Shown here one piece after another: positions 24,763-33,240 of a DNA stretch of 39,594 nt. Under the pieces are notes generated by a model. That model saw only the letters and a list, made by a program, of their open reading frames with translations, had not been told where the DNA came from and searched no databases. Made by a program: the position numbers and the translations under genes. Source of the stretch: Planctomycetota bacterium (lineage in GTDB: Bacteria; Planctomycetota; UBA1135; GCA-002686595); contig JASLMK010000079.1 of the NCBI GenBank assembly GCA_030746555.1, positions 1 through 39,594 on the forward strand. Direction: 5' to 3'. Positions within the stretch are counted from its first letter, which is position 1. Each line of letters starts with the position of its first letter.

Positions 24763-26154
24763 TCAGCCGTCGCTGCCCCCTTCCTCGTCCCCGGCGTCAT
24801 CGGGGAGGACCTCGCCGAAGAAGAGGCGGATGCGGATGGACTCGTCGCCGCTGACGCGGCCGAAGACCTCGGCGATGCGCCGCAGGTTGGCGCCCTCGAG
24901 GACGGCGATGGCGGGGGCGAGGTCGGCGCGCCGGGGGGCGTCGGCGGCGGCGGCCTCCTCCAGCAGCGGGAGCCAGGCGGCGTCGCGGGTCAGGGCCATG
25001 GCGCAGGCGGCGGCCAGGCGGTCCTCCTCATCGTCCCCGCCGAGGGCGTCCTCCAGCGCCGCGCGCACGGTCTTGTGGGGCGCGAGGTAGCCCAGGGCGA
25101 TCAGGGCGTTGCGGCGCAACGCCGGGTCCTTCTCGCGCGTCGCGCTCTTGACGAGCAGCTTGCGCACGCCGCTGTCGTCGCGCCCGCAGGCACCGGCCGC
25201 CCTCAACCAGTTCTTCTCGATCGCCGGGTCCTTCTCTTTCTTGAGGGCCGCGACCACCGCCTTGCGGGCCGCGGGAGCCGCGAGCTCCTCCATGGCCACC
25301 GCCGCGGCGTTGCGGATGCGCACGTCACCGTTCTTGGTGAAGTACTCCAACACCTCCCAGTAGGCCGGCGGAGAGTTCATCCCGATGCCGGTCAGGGTCG
25401 TGACGACCGTGTCCACTCCGAGGTACTCGAGGGCTCCGAACTGCACCCGGGCGTACTTGACCGCCTCCTCCTCGTCGGTGAAGAGCACCCGCCCCCAGTC
25501 CGCCAGGAGCGCCTCGGAGTACTCCATCGAGCCTTTCATGCGCTTGAGGTGCTCCTCGAGCTCGTCGGGCGTCAACCCGCGCGCCAGGCGTGCCTCCTCC
25601 CAGGGCTTCCACACCGCGCCGAGCTGGAGGCGGCGCGGGGGGCGCGCGTCCTCGGGCATCTCGACGTCCCGCTCCCCGGCGCGGCGGCGGGCGGTCGCGA
25701 AGCACCACAGAAGCTCCTCGACCGTGATCTCCCACGGCACGTCGATCAGCACCTTGCCGTCGGGGGCGATCCACAGGTGCTGGGGCACCGGCACCTCATC
25801 CTCGGCGTTGGTGATCAGGACGGACTCGGTCACAGTGCTGAAGTTGCGGCGGTGGTCGGCGCACCTCCCGCTCCCCAGGCGCGGGCACTCGCCCTTGGCC
25901 TTGTGTTCGTCGTTGCACGCGGCGAGGTTGATCGTGTGCTCGGCCTGGGCGACGACCGCGCGCTCGCCGTACAGCTCCACGGCGTTCTCGCTGCGCGCCT
26001 CGTTGGCGGAGGTGACCGAGACGAACAGCACCCGGCCGTCGGCGCGGGCCCCAGCCAGGGCACCATCGAGGTCCTCGCGCCACGCGATGTCGGCGGGTGC
26101 AACGGCGGACCACGCCAGGGCGGCGGCCACGAGAGGCAGGAATCGATGGATCAT
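24763..26154 (-). CDS. Exported protein with thioredoxin-like N-terminus and HEAT repeats
   Basis: A 463-residue protein with a signal peptide (residues 1-21). Residues 22-160 resemble the thioredoxin-like region of exported HEAT proteins (DIAWREDLDGALAGARADGR, then VLFVSVTSAN), with PVPQHLWIAPDGKVLIDVP placed like the cis-Pro strand. The redox CxxC is absent. It has instead a Cys/His-rich stretch, ACNDEHKAKGECPRLG followed by GRCADH, that could bind metal. Residues of about 280-440 are HEAT-like helical repeats (DVRIRNAAAVAMEEL, DPALRRNALIALGYLAP). Such proteins act as scaffolds; I assign no enzyme function. It lies 74 bases downstream of the topoisomerase VI genes on the same strand. Confidence 0.72.
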   Translation of the reverse strand: MIHRFLPLVAAALAWSAVAPADIAWREDLDGALAGARADGRVLFVSVTSANEARSENAVELYGERAVVAQAEHTINLAACNDEHKAKGECPRLGSGRCADHRRNFSTVTESVLITNAEDEVPVPQHLWIAPDGKVLIDVPWEITVEELLWCFATARRRAGERDVEMPEDARPPRRLQLGAVWKPWEEARLARGLTPDELEEHLKRMKGSMEYSEALLADWGRVLFTDEEEAVKYARVQFGALEYLGVDTVVTTLTGIGMNSPPAYWEVLEYFTKNGDVRIRNAAAVAMEELAAPAARKAVVAALKKEKDPAIEKNWLRAAGACGRDDSGVRKLLVKSATREKDPALRRNALIALGYLAPHKTVRAALEDALGGDDEEDRLAAACAMALTRDAAWLPLLEEAAAADAPRRADLAPAIAVLEGANLRRIAEVFGRVSGDESIRIRLFFGEVLPDDAGDEEGGSDG

Positions 26155-26228
26155 GGTCCCGCCCAGGATACGGCCCCTCGCCCGGGGGGGGGGACCCTGA
26201 CGGGCAGCCGACCTGTGGAGCGCCCCGC

Positions 26229-27470
26229 TCAGGGCAGGAAGTCCTTCTTGCTCGCGAGCTTGCGCGGCAAGTACTCCTCGATGACGAAGTTCAAACCCCA
26301 CTTCGCCAGGGCCTGCTGCTCGGCGCGCACGCCCATCTTCAACAGCTGGCTGAAGGCCTTCTTCCAGGGCGCGTGGGCCTGGAAGAAGGGGTCGTTCTTG
26401 AGGGCGTCCTTGGCCCGCTTGATGTCGACGGCTTGCAGCGGGTGCGTCGCGTCCTCGAGCTTGAAGTCGATGATGTCCTGGGGCGTCACGCCGAGGTAGC
26501 GCGCCTTGGGGACGCAGAAGAAGCGGTTGATGTGCGCCGCGTTGCCCGAGCCGACCTTCAGGGTGCGGTAGATGTTGGCGATGCCGTAGGGGTCGCAGTC
26601 CACGAAGCAGTAGACCGGGATGCGCTTGGACTCGCTCAAGAGCCGGATGAAGCGCCGCGTCGCCCGCGTCGGCACCCCCGACATCTCGACCAGGATGCAC
26701 CCCGCGGACTTCCAGAACTTGTGGTTGTTCAGGCGTTGGAACATGCCGCCGGTCTCGATGGCGAGCACGAACTTGGCCTTGGTCTCGAACTGCAGGTGCT
26801 CGACCGAGTGGGGGATCGAGTAGGAGCCCGTTCCGAACGAGGTGCAGTCGATCTCGATCGGCCCGCCGGTCTCGGTGTCGCGGTCGATGACTACCAGGTT
26901 CCCGGCGACCGAGCCGCCGTGCTCCTCGGGGTAGTAGCGCAGCTGCTCGCGCGAGAGGCCGTCGAGGCTCGCGAGGGCCTCGATGTCGTCCATCACCGCG
27001 TCCGACTCGGTCTGCTCGTTGAACTTGCAGTCGCCCCAGTTCTTGCTGACGTAGTACGCCTCCCGCTTCGTGGCGAAGTCGTGGTTCTCGACCATGTCCT
27101 TGGAGATGGACATGAGGCGCAGGGTCTGGGCGAAGGTCTTGACCGTGTTCACCGACAGCGCCCGCGCCTTGCGGCCGCGGCCGAGCTCGAAGTAGCCGAC
27201 CTCCTTCTTGTACTGGACGTTGGAGAGCGAACGGATCGGGAACTTCAGCTCGGGGAGCACTCGCCGGTCGATGGACGAGCGCACGCGCCTGGCGGTCGAC
27301 TCGATCAAGTCGAGGGTCTTCACGTCGAGCTCGTCCAGCTGAGCCGGAGCCCGCTTGACCGCCTTCGCCGCGACCTTCTTGGTCTTCTTGGCCTTGGTCT
27401 TCTTGGCCTTGGTCTTCTTCCGCGCGGCCTTCTTCTTCACGACCTTCTTGGCCGCCTTCTTCTTCGCCAT
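26229..27470 (-). CDS. top6A: DNA topoisomerase VI subunit A (Spo11-like)
   Basis: A 413-residue subunit that cuts both DNA strands in type IIB topoisomerase reactions. A 5Y-CAP domain holds ATKREAYYVSKN, where Tyr140 is the expected catalytic residue by alignment with Spo11 RDIFY. The Toprim domain has Glu239 (VLAIETGGM) and Asp291/Asp293 (FVDCDPYGIANIY) for magnesium. The first 40 or so residues are a Lys/Ala-rich tail resembling histone H1 tails, unlike archaeal enzymes. ATG 27470 lies 5 bases after the stop of the B subunit gene, so the two are translated together. Topoisomerase VI is mainly archaeal and plant, and patchy in bacteria. Confidence 0.95.
   Translation of the reverse strand: MAKKKAAKKVVKKKAARKKTKAKKTKAKKTKKVAAKAVKRAPAQLDELDVKTLDLIESTARRVRSSIDRRVLPELKFPIRSLSNVQYKKEVGYFELGRGRKARALSVNTVKTFAQTLRLMSISKDMVENHDFATKREAYYVSKNWGDCKFNEQTESDAVMDDIEALASLDGLSREQLRYYPEEHGGSVAGNLVVIDRDTETGGPIEIDCTSFGTGSYSIPHSVEHLQFETKAKFVLAIETGGMFQRLNNHKFWKSAGCILVEMSGVPTRATRRFIRLLSESKRIPVYCFVDCDPYGIANIYRTLKVGSGNAAHINRFFCVPKARYLGVTPQDIIDFKLEDATHPLQAVDIKRAKDALKNDPFFQAHAPWKKAFSQLLKMGVRAEQQALAKWGLNFVIEEYLPRKLASKKDFLP
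27381..27419 (-). repeat. 15-bp tandem repeat encoding the lysine tail of topoisomerase VI A
   Basis: The unit GGTCTTCTTGGCCTT occurs at 27381-27395 and 27396-27410, with a partial third copy from 27411. It encodes the KKTKA repeats of the subunit A tail and offers a simple route to tail length variation by slippage. Confidence 0.8.
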
Positions 27471-27475
27471 GACTG

Positions 27476-29290
27476 CTAGAACTTGCGGCTCTTGTGGAGG
27501 ACGTCCTCGAGGGTGGCCGTGGTGTCGTCCCGCTTCTCGTCGGGGAGGTCGAGGATCTCCTGCAGGGCGATCCCGATGTGGGGGATGTACTTCTCGATGT
27601 AGCTGCGCTTCTCGAACTCGCGCTTGAGGCGCTTGCCCTTGCGCACGTGGGTGCCGAGCTTGCGACCGCACTCGCGCAGGCCGAGCTTGATCTCCTTGAG
27701 GATCTCCTCGTAGGAGGCGATGGCCTCCTTGGATTCGGAGGTGAAGGGCACCCAGACGCTGGCGATGTGGATCAAGAGCACCATCGGGCCGACGGGGAGC
27801 GCCCCCCGCGGCTGCTGCAGGCCGTAGGAGCGCCAGTTGGTCTGGATCACGCCCTTGGTGATGGCGCAGGCCGATTGCTGGTAGAGGAGGGGCACTCGGT
27901 TGGCGAAGCGCAGGACTCGGATGGTCTCGTCCGCCGCGCCCACGAGGTCTTCGGTCACCTCGACCTTGGCCTTCTTCTTGATGCGCCCCTGCTCGGTCAG
28001 CTCCAGGCCGACGCCGCCGGGTTTGCCGAAGGCCAGGCCGACCTCGATCTGGAAGGGGTTGCCGCGGTAGACCGCCGCCGGGCGCGTCGCGGCCACGTAG
28101 AAGTCCGCGTCGATCTCCTTCTTCAGTCCGGCGAGCACGAGCTTCTCGCCGATGGGCGCGATGCAGGTCGTCGGCGGCGAGGAGATGCGAGTGCCCTCGA
28201 TGGCCTCGTGCAACGACGAGGCCTCGCCGCGAGCGGTGCGCGTGGGGTAGGACTTCTCCGAGAGGCCGGCCTTCTTGATGATCTCCTTGGCCACCTTCGG
28301 CCCGACGCGGCAGAACTCCTCCTGCAGGAACCCCGACAGGGAGCGGCAGCGCGTCTCCTTGAGCATGGCGATCAGCCGGCCGAGCTCGACCCCGTGGGGA
28401 TGGGGTTTGATCTCCGACGTCTCCGGCGGGAGGTCGCGCGAGGTCCGCTCGTAGGTCACCTGCGCCTCGGTCGGATCGGTGTAGTGCAGGGTCAGGTGCG
28501 GATTCGCGATGGCCGTCTGCTTGAGGTACATGTCGACCGAGCGCATGCCCTTCTGGTAGCGCCCCTCCATCTCGATCTCGACCCGCGTGCCGTGGCCGTG
28601 GTCCCAGTCGACCTCCGTGTCCTTGTGGATGTCCGGCTTGTTCTTGGCCGTGTCGATCGTGAGCAGGAACTCGTGTGCCTTGGTGCGCTTGCTGCCGGTG
28701 CGCGTCAGGATCCGCACCGGCTTGCCGGTCGTGAGCTGGCCGTACATCCCCGCCGCCGCGATCCCGATCCCCTGCTGGCCGCGGCTCTGGGAGAGCTTGT
28801 GGAACTTCGAGCCGTAGAGAAGCTTCCCGAAGATCTTGGCGGTCTGCTCCTTGACGATCCCCGGCCCGTTGTCCTCGACCGCGACGCGGAAGGTCGAGGT
28901 CCCCGTCGAGGCGATCTCGACCGAGATCTCGGGCAGGATGCCCGCCTCCTCGCAGGCGTCCAGGGAGTTGTCGACCGCCTCCTTGACCGTCGTCAGGATC
29001 GCCTTGAGGGGCGAGTCGAAGCCCAACAGGTGGCGGTTCTTGGTGAAGAACTCCGAGACCGAGATCTCGCGCTGGCGGGACGCCATCACCTCGGCGGTCG
29101 CGCGCCGCGGGGAAGAGCCCCCGGCGGAGGCCGGGCGGGCCTCCTCGCCCCCGCCGCCGGCCCGGGCTCCCCTCTTCTTCCCCGCCGTGGCCTTGCCGCG
29201 GGCCTTCTTCTTCTTCTTGGCCGCCGGCCGCGCCGTCCCCTTGGCGGTCTTCCCGACGCGCTTCTTCGTCCTCTTCTTCTTGGTGGCCAC
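27476..29290 (-). CDS. top6B: DNA topoisomerase VI subunit B (GHKL ATPase)
   Basis: A 604-residue ATPase subunit that clamps DNA and drives strand passage together with subunit A. The GHKL Bergerat fold is clear: [15 protein letters not shown] (Glu104, Asn108), VEDNGPGI (from about residue 138) and [14 protein letters not shown] (from 171). The transducer region contains [20 protein letters not shown] near the usual switch lysine. The first 68 residues form a Lys/Arg/Ala-rich basic tail ([19 protein letters not shown] and on). GTG 29290 is chosen because the tail begins there and further upstream is Pro-rich non-homologous sequence. The B-A gene order and 5-base gap match a bicistronic operon. 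Confidence 0.95.
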   Translation of the reverse strand: MATKKKRTKKRVGKTAKGTARPAAKKKKKARGKATAGKKRGARAGGGGEEARPASAGGSSPRRATAEVMASRQREISVSEFFTKNRHLLGFDSPLKAILTTVKEAVDNSLDACEEAGILPEISVEIASTGTSTFRVAVEDNGPGIVKEQTAKIFGKLLYGSKFHKLSQSRGQQGIGIAAAGMYGQLTTGKPVRILTRTGSKRTKAHEFLLTIDTAKNKPDIHKDTEVDWDHGHGTRVEIEMEGRYQKGMRSVDMYLKQTAIANPHLTLHYTDPTEAQVTYERTSRDLPPETSEIKPHPHGVELGRLIAMLKETRCRSLSGFLQEEFCRVGPKVAKEIIKKAGLSEKSYPTRTARGEASSLHEAIEGTRISSPPTTCIAPIGEKLVLAGLKKEIDADFYVAATRPAAVYRGNPFQIEVGLAFGKPGGVGLELTEQGRIKKKAKVEVTEDLVGAADETIRVLRFANRVPLLYQQSACAITKGVIQTNWRSYGLQQPRGALPVGPMVLLIHIASVWVPFTSESKEAIASYEEILKEIKLGLRECGRKLGTHVRKGKRLKREFEKRSYIEKYIPHIGIALQEILDLPDEKRDDTTATLEDVLHKSRKF

Positions 29291-29477
29291 GGTGGTGTCG
29301 CGTTCGGTCTCGCCGAACAGCGAGGGCGTGTGGAAGGTGCTGGGACGGTCCAAGGGGATCCTCGCGGGCGTCGACGGCGTCGGGGGCGGGTGGGCTCCCC
29401 TTGTAGGCGCGGCGCCGCGAGGATGCAACGGCCCAGGGAGATGCGGTCCCAAGCGCCTGGGGCGCCGGGAGATGGAG

Positions 29478-29723
29478 TCAGTCCACCTCGGAGGGGACCG
29501 CCGCCGCCGTCCGGGCCCCGTCCGCCTCTCCCCGGCAGGCGTCCGCGGCGACCGCGAGCGCGCAGGCCAGCAGCAGGACGAGGGGCTTGCTCGAGAGGCA
29601 GCCGATCCCCAGGTAGCGCCGCTGCAGGGAGCCGCCGCATTCGGGGCAGACGCGCGGGATCTCCTCGGCGAGCTCCGCGCTGCAGTGGGGGCAGCGGCGC
29701 TCCTCGATCAGTCGCGGTGACAT
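29478..29723 (-). CDS. Small zinc-ribbon membrane protein
   Basis: An 81-residue protein with a CPHC-x12-CPEC zinc ribbon at the N-terminus ([20 protein letters not shown]), followed by one hydrophobic segment ([18 protein letters not shown]). The tail after it is short and Asp/Glu-containing. Its ATG overlaps the end of mqnA by 16 bases, so it is probably the last gene of that transcript. Function unknown; small zinc-ribbon membrane proteins of this type are common in Planctomycetota and near enzymes of quinone or envelope metabolism without a proven role. Confidence 0.65.
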   Translation of the reverse strand: MSPRLIEERRCPHCSAELAEEIPRVCPECGGSLQRRYLGIGCLSSKPLVLLLACALAVAADACRGEADGARTAAAVPSEVD

Positions 29724-30559
29724 GGAGCCGGGGCGAAGTCCCCCGCGGGAGGATGGAAGCCGCCCACGACCGCCGGGTCGGAGTCGGCCGTGCACAGGCC
29801 GAGGGGCGCGGCGGCGTCGCGGAAGGCCACCAGGGCCGCGTGCATGTCGGGCAGGGCCTCGTAGACGCACTCCTCGGCCAGGTAGTGCAGGCAGAAGGGC
29901 AGAGACAGGTTCCAGGCGTCCGCGGCCTGTGCCGCGAGCTCTGCGATCGCAGCCGTGCCGCGCGCCCGGGCACGCTCGAAGGCGGCGAGCCAGGGCGTGG
30001 CGTCGACGCCGGGGCGCACGATCCAGGCGGCGAAGACGAAGGGCAGGCCCGTGCGGGCGCACCACTGCTGGGAGGGATTGAAGACCGGCGGGGCGTCCGC
30101 CGCGGCGACCTCGCGCAGGGCCTCGTCGCCGATCCGCAGCCATCCGTCGCAACCCGCGGCACGCGGGTCCTCGCCGACAGGGACCTCGACGAACTCCGGG
30201 CCGCCGTCGGCCCGCTCGGCGAGGAGCACCCGCACGAGGGTCGCCGCCGTGCGGCTGGAGGGATCGAGGGCGACGGTTGCGAGCTCCTCTACGGGCCGGC
30301 GCAAGAAGAGCTGGACGCTGGCCACCGCGCCGCGGCCGCTCACGGCCATCCCGGGCAGGTAGGCGTAGCCCTCGCGCCGGAACAGCTCGATCGAGCTCAC
30401 CAGGGCGACGTCGAGGCTCCCCTCGCGCAGGCCGTCGACCAGGCGCGCGGGGACCGCCTCGACCAGCTCGACCCCCTCCTCCTCGCCCAGCCCCGAGTCG
30501 AGGGGCCGGCCGACGAGGTAGGGGACCGTGCCGACGCGCAGGACGCCAGGGTCGTGCAT
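29708..30559 (-). CDS. mqnA: Chorismate dehydratase MqnA (futalosine pathway of menaquinone synthesis)
   Basis: A 283-residue protein of the MqnA/MqnD periplasmic-binding-like fold. It opens with LRVGTVPYLVGRPLDSGL, then SLDVALVSSIELFRREGYAY, PSSRTAATLVRVLL, WLRIGDEAL and LPFVFAAWIVRPG, which follow the MqnA pattern. The enzyme dehydrates chorismate to 3-enolpyruvylbenzoate, the first committed step of futalosine-dependent menaquinone synthesis, in the cytoplasm. It predicts that this organism uses the futalosine route. No other mqn gene is in view. It lies 66 bases after an LpoB-like lipoprotein gene on the same strand. Confidence 0.85.
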   Translation of the reverse strand: MHDPGVLRVGTVPYLVGRPLDSGLGEEEGVELVEAVPARLVDGLREGSLDVALVSSIELFRREGYAYLPGMAVSGRGAVASVQLFLRRPVEELATVALDPSSRTAATLVRVLLAERADGGPEFVEVPVGEDPRAAGCDGWLRIGDEALREVAAADAPPVFNPSQQWCARTGLPFVFAAWIVRPGVDATPWLAAFERARARGTAAIAELAAQAADAWNLSLPFCLHYLAEECVYEALPDMHAALVAFRDAAAPLGLCTADSDPAVVGGFHPPAGDFAPAPCHRD

Positions 30560-30625
30560 CGCGCCCTTGTAGCCGATCCGCCCGCCCGCGCAAGGGCCTC
30601 GCCCCGGCGGGTGGTCGGGCGCGGC

Positions 30626-31240
30626 CTACCAGCCCACCTTGGAGCGGGTGAACTTCTTGGCGATCGGGTCGGACAGGCCCTCCCAAACGGCGGTCCCCGA
30701 CGCGACGTCGGTGACCCACATGCGCACCTCGTAGGTGTTCTGGCGGCTGCTTCCCGCCTGGGCGTGGACCCACAGGATCTGGGTGCGAACCGACAGGCGC
30801 GCGACGGCTGCCTGGCCGCCCTCGGGGATCTGGGTCGCGTCGAAGAGCGGGTCCTCCCACTTGTCCTGGGTCTCGCGCGTCATGCGGTCGATCGCGTCGT
30901 CCCCGTAGACCGTGGTGAAGCGCGCCTTGCCCGAGCCGAGCATCGCCGAGCGGATGCGGGCGAGGACGACCTCCTTGGGGAACTGGGAGAGGTCCGTCTT
31001 GTTCTCGACGTCGCTCACGACCATCGTGATCGGCTGTTCGCCGAAGGCGCCGCTGTCGAGGAAGCCGCTGTCGAGCATGCGGCGGGTGAGCGTGTCCGCC
31101 CACTCGACGAGCTCGGAGTAGTCGACGCCCATCGAGGTCACCGCCTCGTCGGAGTGCGGATCGATGCGCTCGGGACCGCTGGCGCAGGAGGTGGCCAGGG
31201 CCAGGCAGGAGGCGGAGAGGGTCAGGTGGAGTCGGTTCAT
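30626..31240 (-). CDS. LpoB-like lipoprotein (penicillin-binding protein activator family)
   Basis: A 204-residue lipoprotein with lipobox LATSC (Cys19). The mature part fits the LpoB family (PF13036): VEWADTLTRRMLDSGFLDS, ITMVVSDVENKTDLSQFP and YEVRMWVTDVASGTAVWEG. In E. coli, LpoB is an outer membrane lipoprotein that reaches through peptidoglycan to activate PBP1b. Here no PBP gene is adjacent, so activation of a PBP is inference. It is the third gene of the COG3014-YcfL-LpoB group, with 28 bases to the YcfL-like gene. Confidence 0.8.
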   Translation of the reverse strand: MNRLHLTLSASCLALATSCASGPERIDPHSDEAVTSMGVDYSELVEWADTLTRRMLDSGFLDSGAFGEQPITMVVSDVENKTDLSQFPKEVVLARIRSAMLGSGKARFTTVYGDDAIDRMTRETQDKWEDPLFDATQIPEGGQAAVARLSVRTQILWVHAQAGSSRQNTYEVRMWVTDVASGTAVWEGLSDPIAKKFTRSKVGW

Positions 31241-31268
31241 CTGGGTACTCTTTCTCGGTGGGAAGGGA

Positions 31269-31682
31269 TCAGCGCGACCACTTCTGGACGGTGAAGCGCC
31301 AGTCGGCGGCCTCGGGGGACGAGGCGCTGGCGCGCAGGTACTGGTGTTGGCCGGGGGCGATCGTCTCCCGCCGCCAGCCCTCGGTCGCCTCGTAGAGCTT
31401 CAGGCCCTCGCCGTCGAACCACTCGAAGAGGTAGCGGAAGTCCTGGGCGCTCTCGCTCTCGTTGGCGACCTCGAGCTGGACGCGCAGGACGCCCTCGCTC
31501 TCGTCGACCAGGGCCCTCTGCACGGCGACGCTGTGCTCGAGGGTGGAGCTCTTGTTGATCTTGGTGATCCAGACCTCGCGGCCGGCTGGCTGGGGCGGGG
31601 CGGGTTCGACCGTGTTCACCGGCGGCGTGGCGCAGGCGGCTGCGGCGGCGAGGATCGCGGTGGCGGAGAGGAGGTGCTTCAT
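31269..31682 (-). CDS. YcfL/DUF1425 family lipoprotein
   Basis: A 137-residue lipoprotein with signal AILAAAAAC (Cys17). The mature domain has VQLEVANESESAQDFRYLF and WFDGEGLKLYEATEGWRR, the beta-strand pattern of DUF1425, which includes E. coli YcfL. In E. coli ycfL also sits next to lpoB, and the order is kept here. Its ATG overlaps the stop of the COG3014 gene (ATGA). Role unknown; context links it to envelope assembly with LpoB. Confidence 0.78.
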   Translation of the reverse strand: MKHLLSATAILAAAAACATPPVNTVEPAPPQPAGREVWITKINKSSTLEHSVAVQRALVDESEGVLRVQLEVANESESAQDFRYLFEWFDGEGLKLYEATEGWRRETIAPGQHQYLRASASSPEAADWRFTVQKWSR

Positions 31683-33055
31683 GGTTGAGGTGTCGGGTGT
31701 CTCTGGGTCAGGGGGAGGACGTGGCTCTGGAGCGAGAGCAGGTTCGCGCTACGGACGAGGAGCAGGACCACCCCGTCGTCGGGGAGCTCCACGTCGTGGA
31801 CGAGGTGGCGGCCGCCGTGGGGATCGAGGGCGGCCAGGGTGACGAGGCCGTCGGCTGGACGGTCGAGGTGGGCGAGCTGGAACTGGGCGCCGACGCTCGA
31901 CCAGGTGCGCCGGTCGACGCCCGAGGTGGCGAGCTTCCAGACGCTGCCCAGGACCGCGCCCCAGTCGCCGTGGTCGTGGCGCAGGCGGGTGGTCGCCGCC
32001 TCCTTGAGGAAGGCGGCGGTCAGGGCGCGCAGGAGGATGCCGGGCAGGCGGCGCTTGAAATCGGCCGCGACGACGGCGTCGACGTCGGCCAGAGGGAGCG
32101 TGCGCACGCTCGATCCGCGGCTCTCGACCGCCAGGCCGGCGACCTCCCGCTCGCAGAACGCCAGGGCGGGCACGGCGAGGCGCGACCAGCCGTTGTCGGA
32201 GGCTACGGTGACGCTGTCCTCGACGATCAGCGGGGCCAGGCCGCATTCCAGGAGCACGACGACCCGGCCCGCGGAGCCCGCGGCCGCCGCGCGCGCGCCG
32301 ACCTCGGCGGAGAACGCCTCCAGGGTCGGATGGCCGGGCACCATGGCGGCGGTCTTGGCCAGGTCGACCCGCGCCGCGGAGAGGTCGCCGTCGACCCAGG
32401 CGAAGAGCGCGGCGAGGAAGCTCGCGAGGGGATTGGCGTAGTCGGCGTAGGCCGGCGTGACCAGGGTCGCGGCGCGCTCGGCGTGCTCGCGCACGCGCTC
32501 CTGCCCCAGCAGCTCGCGAGGATCGATGCCCCTGGAGCGCGCGGCGCCGCGAGCCGCCTCGATCTCTTCGGCTCCGGCGGCGACGGCCTCGGCCTGGCGC
32601 ACGAAGGCGCGCCGGGAGAAAACGCGCGCCTCCTCGAGGTCGGCCAGGGCCAGGGCGTTCAAGGAGCGGTAGACCTCCAGCAGGATCTTCTCCCAACCCC
32701 GGCCGCGGTAGTCGCGCCGGCCGTCGCCGGCGACGATCCCGGCCAGCTCGTCGGTGACGCTGATCTCGGCGGTGCGTTCGAAGGCGCGCATGCGCCGGTC
32801 CGCCCGGGCGAAGGCGCGCTCGGAGGCCTCGAACCGACCGGCGTCCTGGAGGACCTTGCCCTCCTCGAGGAGCCAGATCACCCCGTCGCTCCCGCTCGAG
32901 CGCTGGGCCTCGAACTCCTCCGAGGCGATCAGGTCCGCCGCCGCCTCGACCCGGCCCGCCCGATAGGGGTCGAGCACGCTCGCGAGGTCGCGGGTGGTCG
33001 AACAGCCGGCGGCCACCAGGGCCGCGAGCAGGGGGAGGCGGTGCGGGGAGGGCAA
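31679..33055 (-). CDS. COG3014-type outer membrane lipoprotein
   Basis: A 458-residue lipoprotein. The start is uncertain: TTG 33055 gives a textbook lipoprotein signal (PHRLPLLAALVAAGCSTT, Cys18), while GTG 33151 would add 32 Pro-rich residues; neither has a good ribosome binding site. Residues of about 25-260 are alpha-helical and TPR-like (VIWLLEEGKVLQDAGRFEAS, KILLEVYRSLNALALADLEE). Residues 260-458 are beta-rich. In Vibrio and Shewanella, as I recall, COG3014 proteins precede YcfL and LpoB homologues, and the same order is seen here. A role in outer membrane or peptidoglycan biogenesis is inferred from that. Confidence 0.72.
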   Translation of the reverse strand: MPSPHRLPLLAALVAAGCSTTRDLASVLDPYRAGRVEAAADLIASEEFEAQRSSGSDGVIWLLEEGKVLQDAGRFEASERAFARADRRMRAFERTAEISVTDELAGIVAGDGRRDYRGRGWEKILLEVYRSLNALALADLEEARVFSRRAFVRQAEAVAAGAEEIEAARGAARSRGIDPRELLGQERVREHAERAATLVTPAYADYANPLASFLAALFAWVDGDLSAARVDLAKTAAMVPGHPTLEAFSAEVGARAAAAGSAGRVVVLLECGLAPLIVEDSVTVASDNGWSRLAVPALAFCEREVAGLAVESRGSSVRTLPLADVDAVVAADFKRRLPGILLRALTAAFLKEAATTRLRHDHGDWGAVLGSVWKLATSGVDRRTWSSVGAQFQLAHLDRPADGLVTLAALDPHGGRHLVHDVELPDDGVVLLLVRSANLLSLQSHVLPLTQRHPTPQP

Positions 33056-33240
33056 GGGAGTGGACGGGGAGCGGGGGGAGGCCGGCTTCGGTGCCGGCGG
33101 ACCGCCTTGGACGGTGGGGACCGGGATGGGGCCGTCGGGCTCGGGGGACACGGCAAGGACCGTACCACTGTGGGCGCGCGGGCGGGAACCGGTCGCGGCA
33201 GACCTCTCCTGCGCAGGGCGGGGTATGTTCTCACGCACCG

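Noticed and set aside
27494..31294. Plus-strand open frame of 1266 codons
   Set aside because: It lies opposite topoisomerase VI B, mqnA and lpoB-like genes, and its composition is typical of shadow frames in high-GC DNA.
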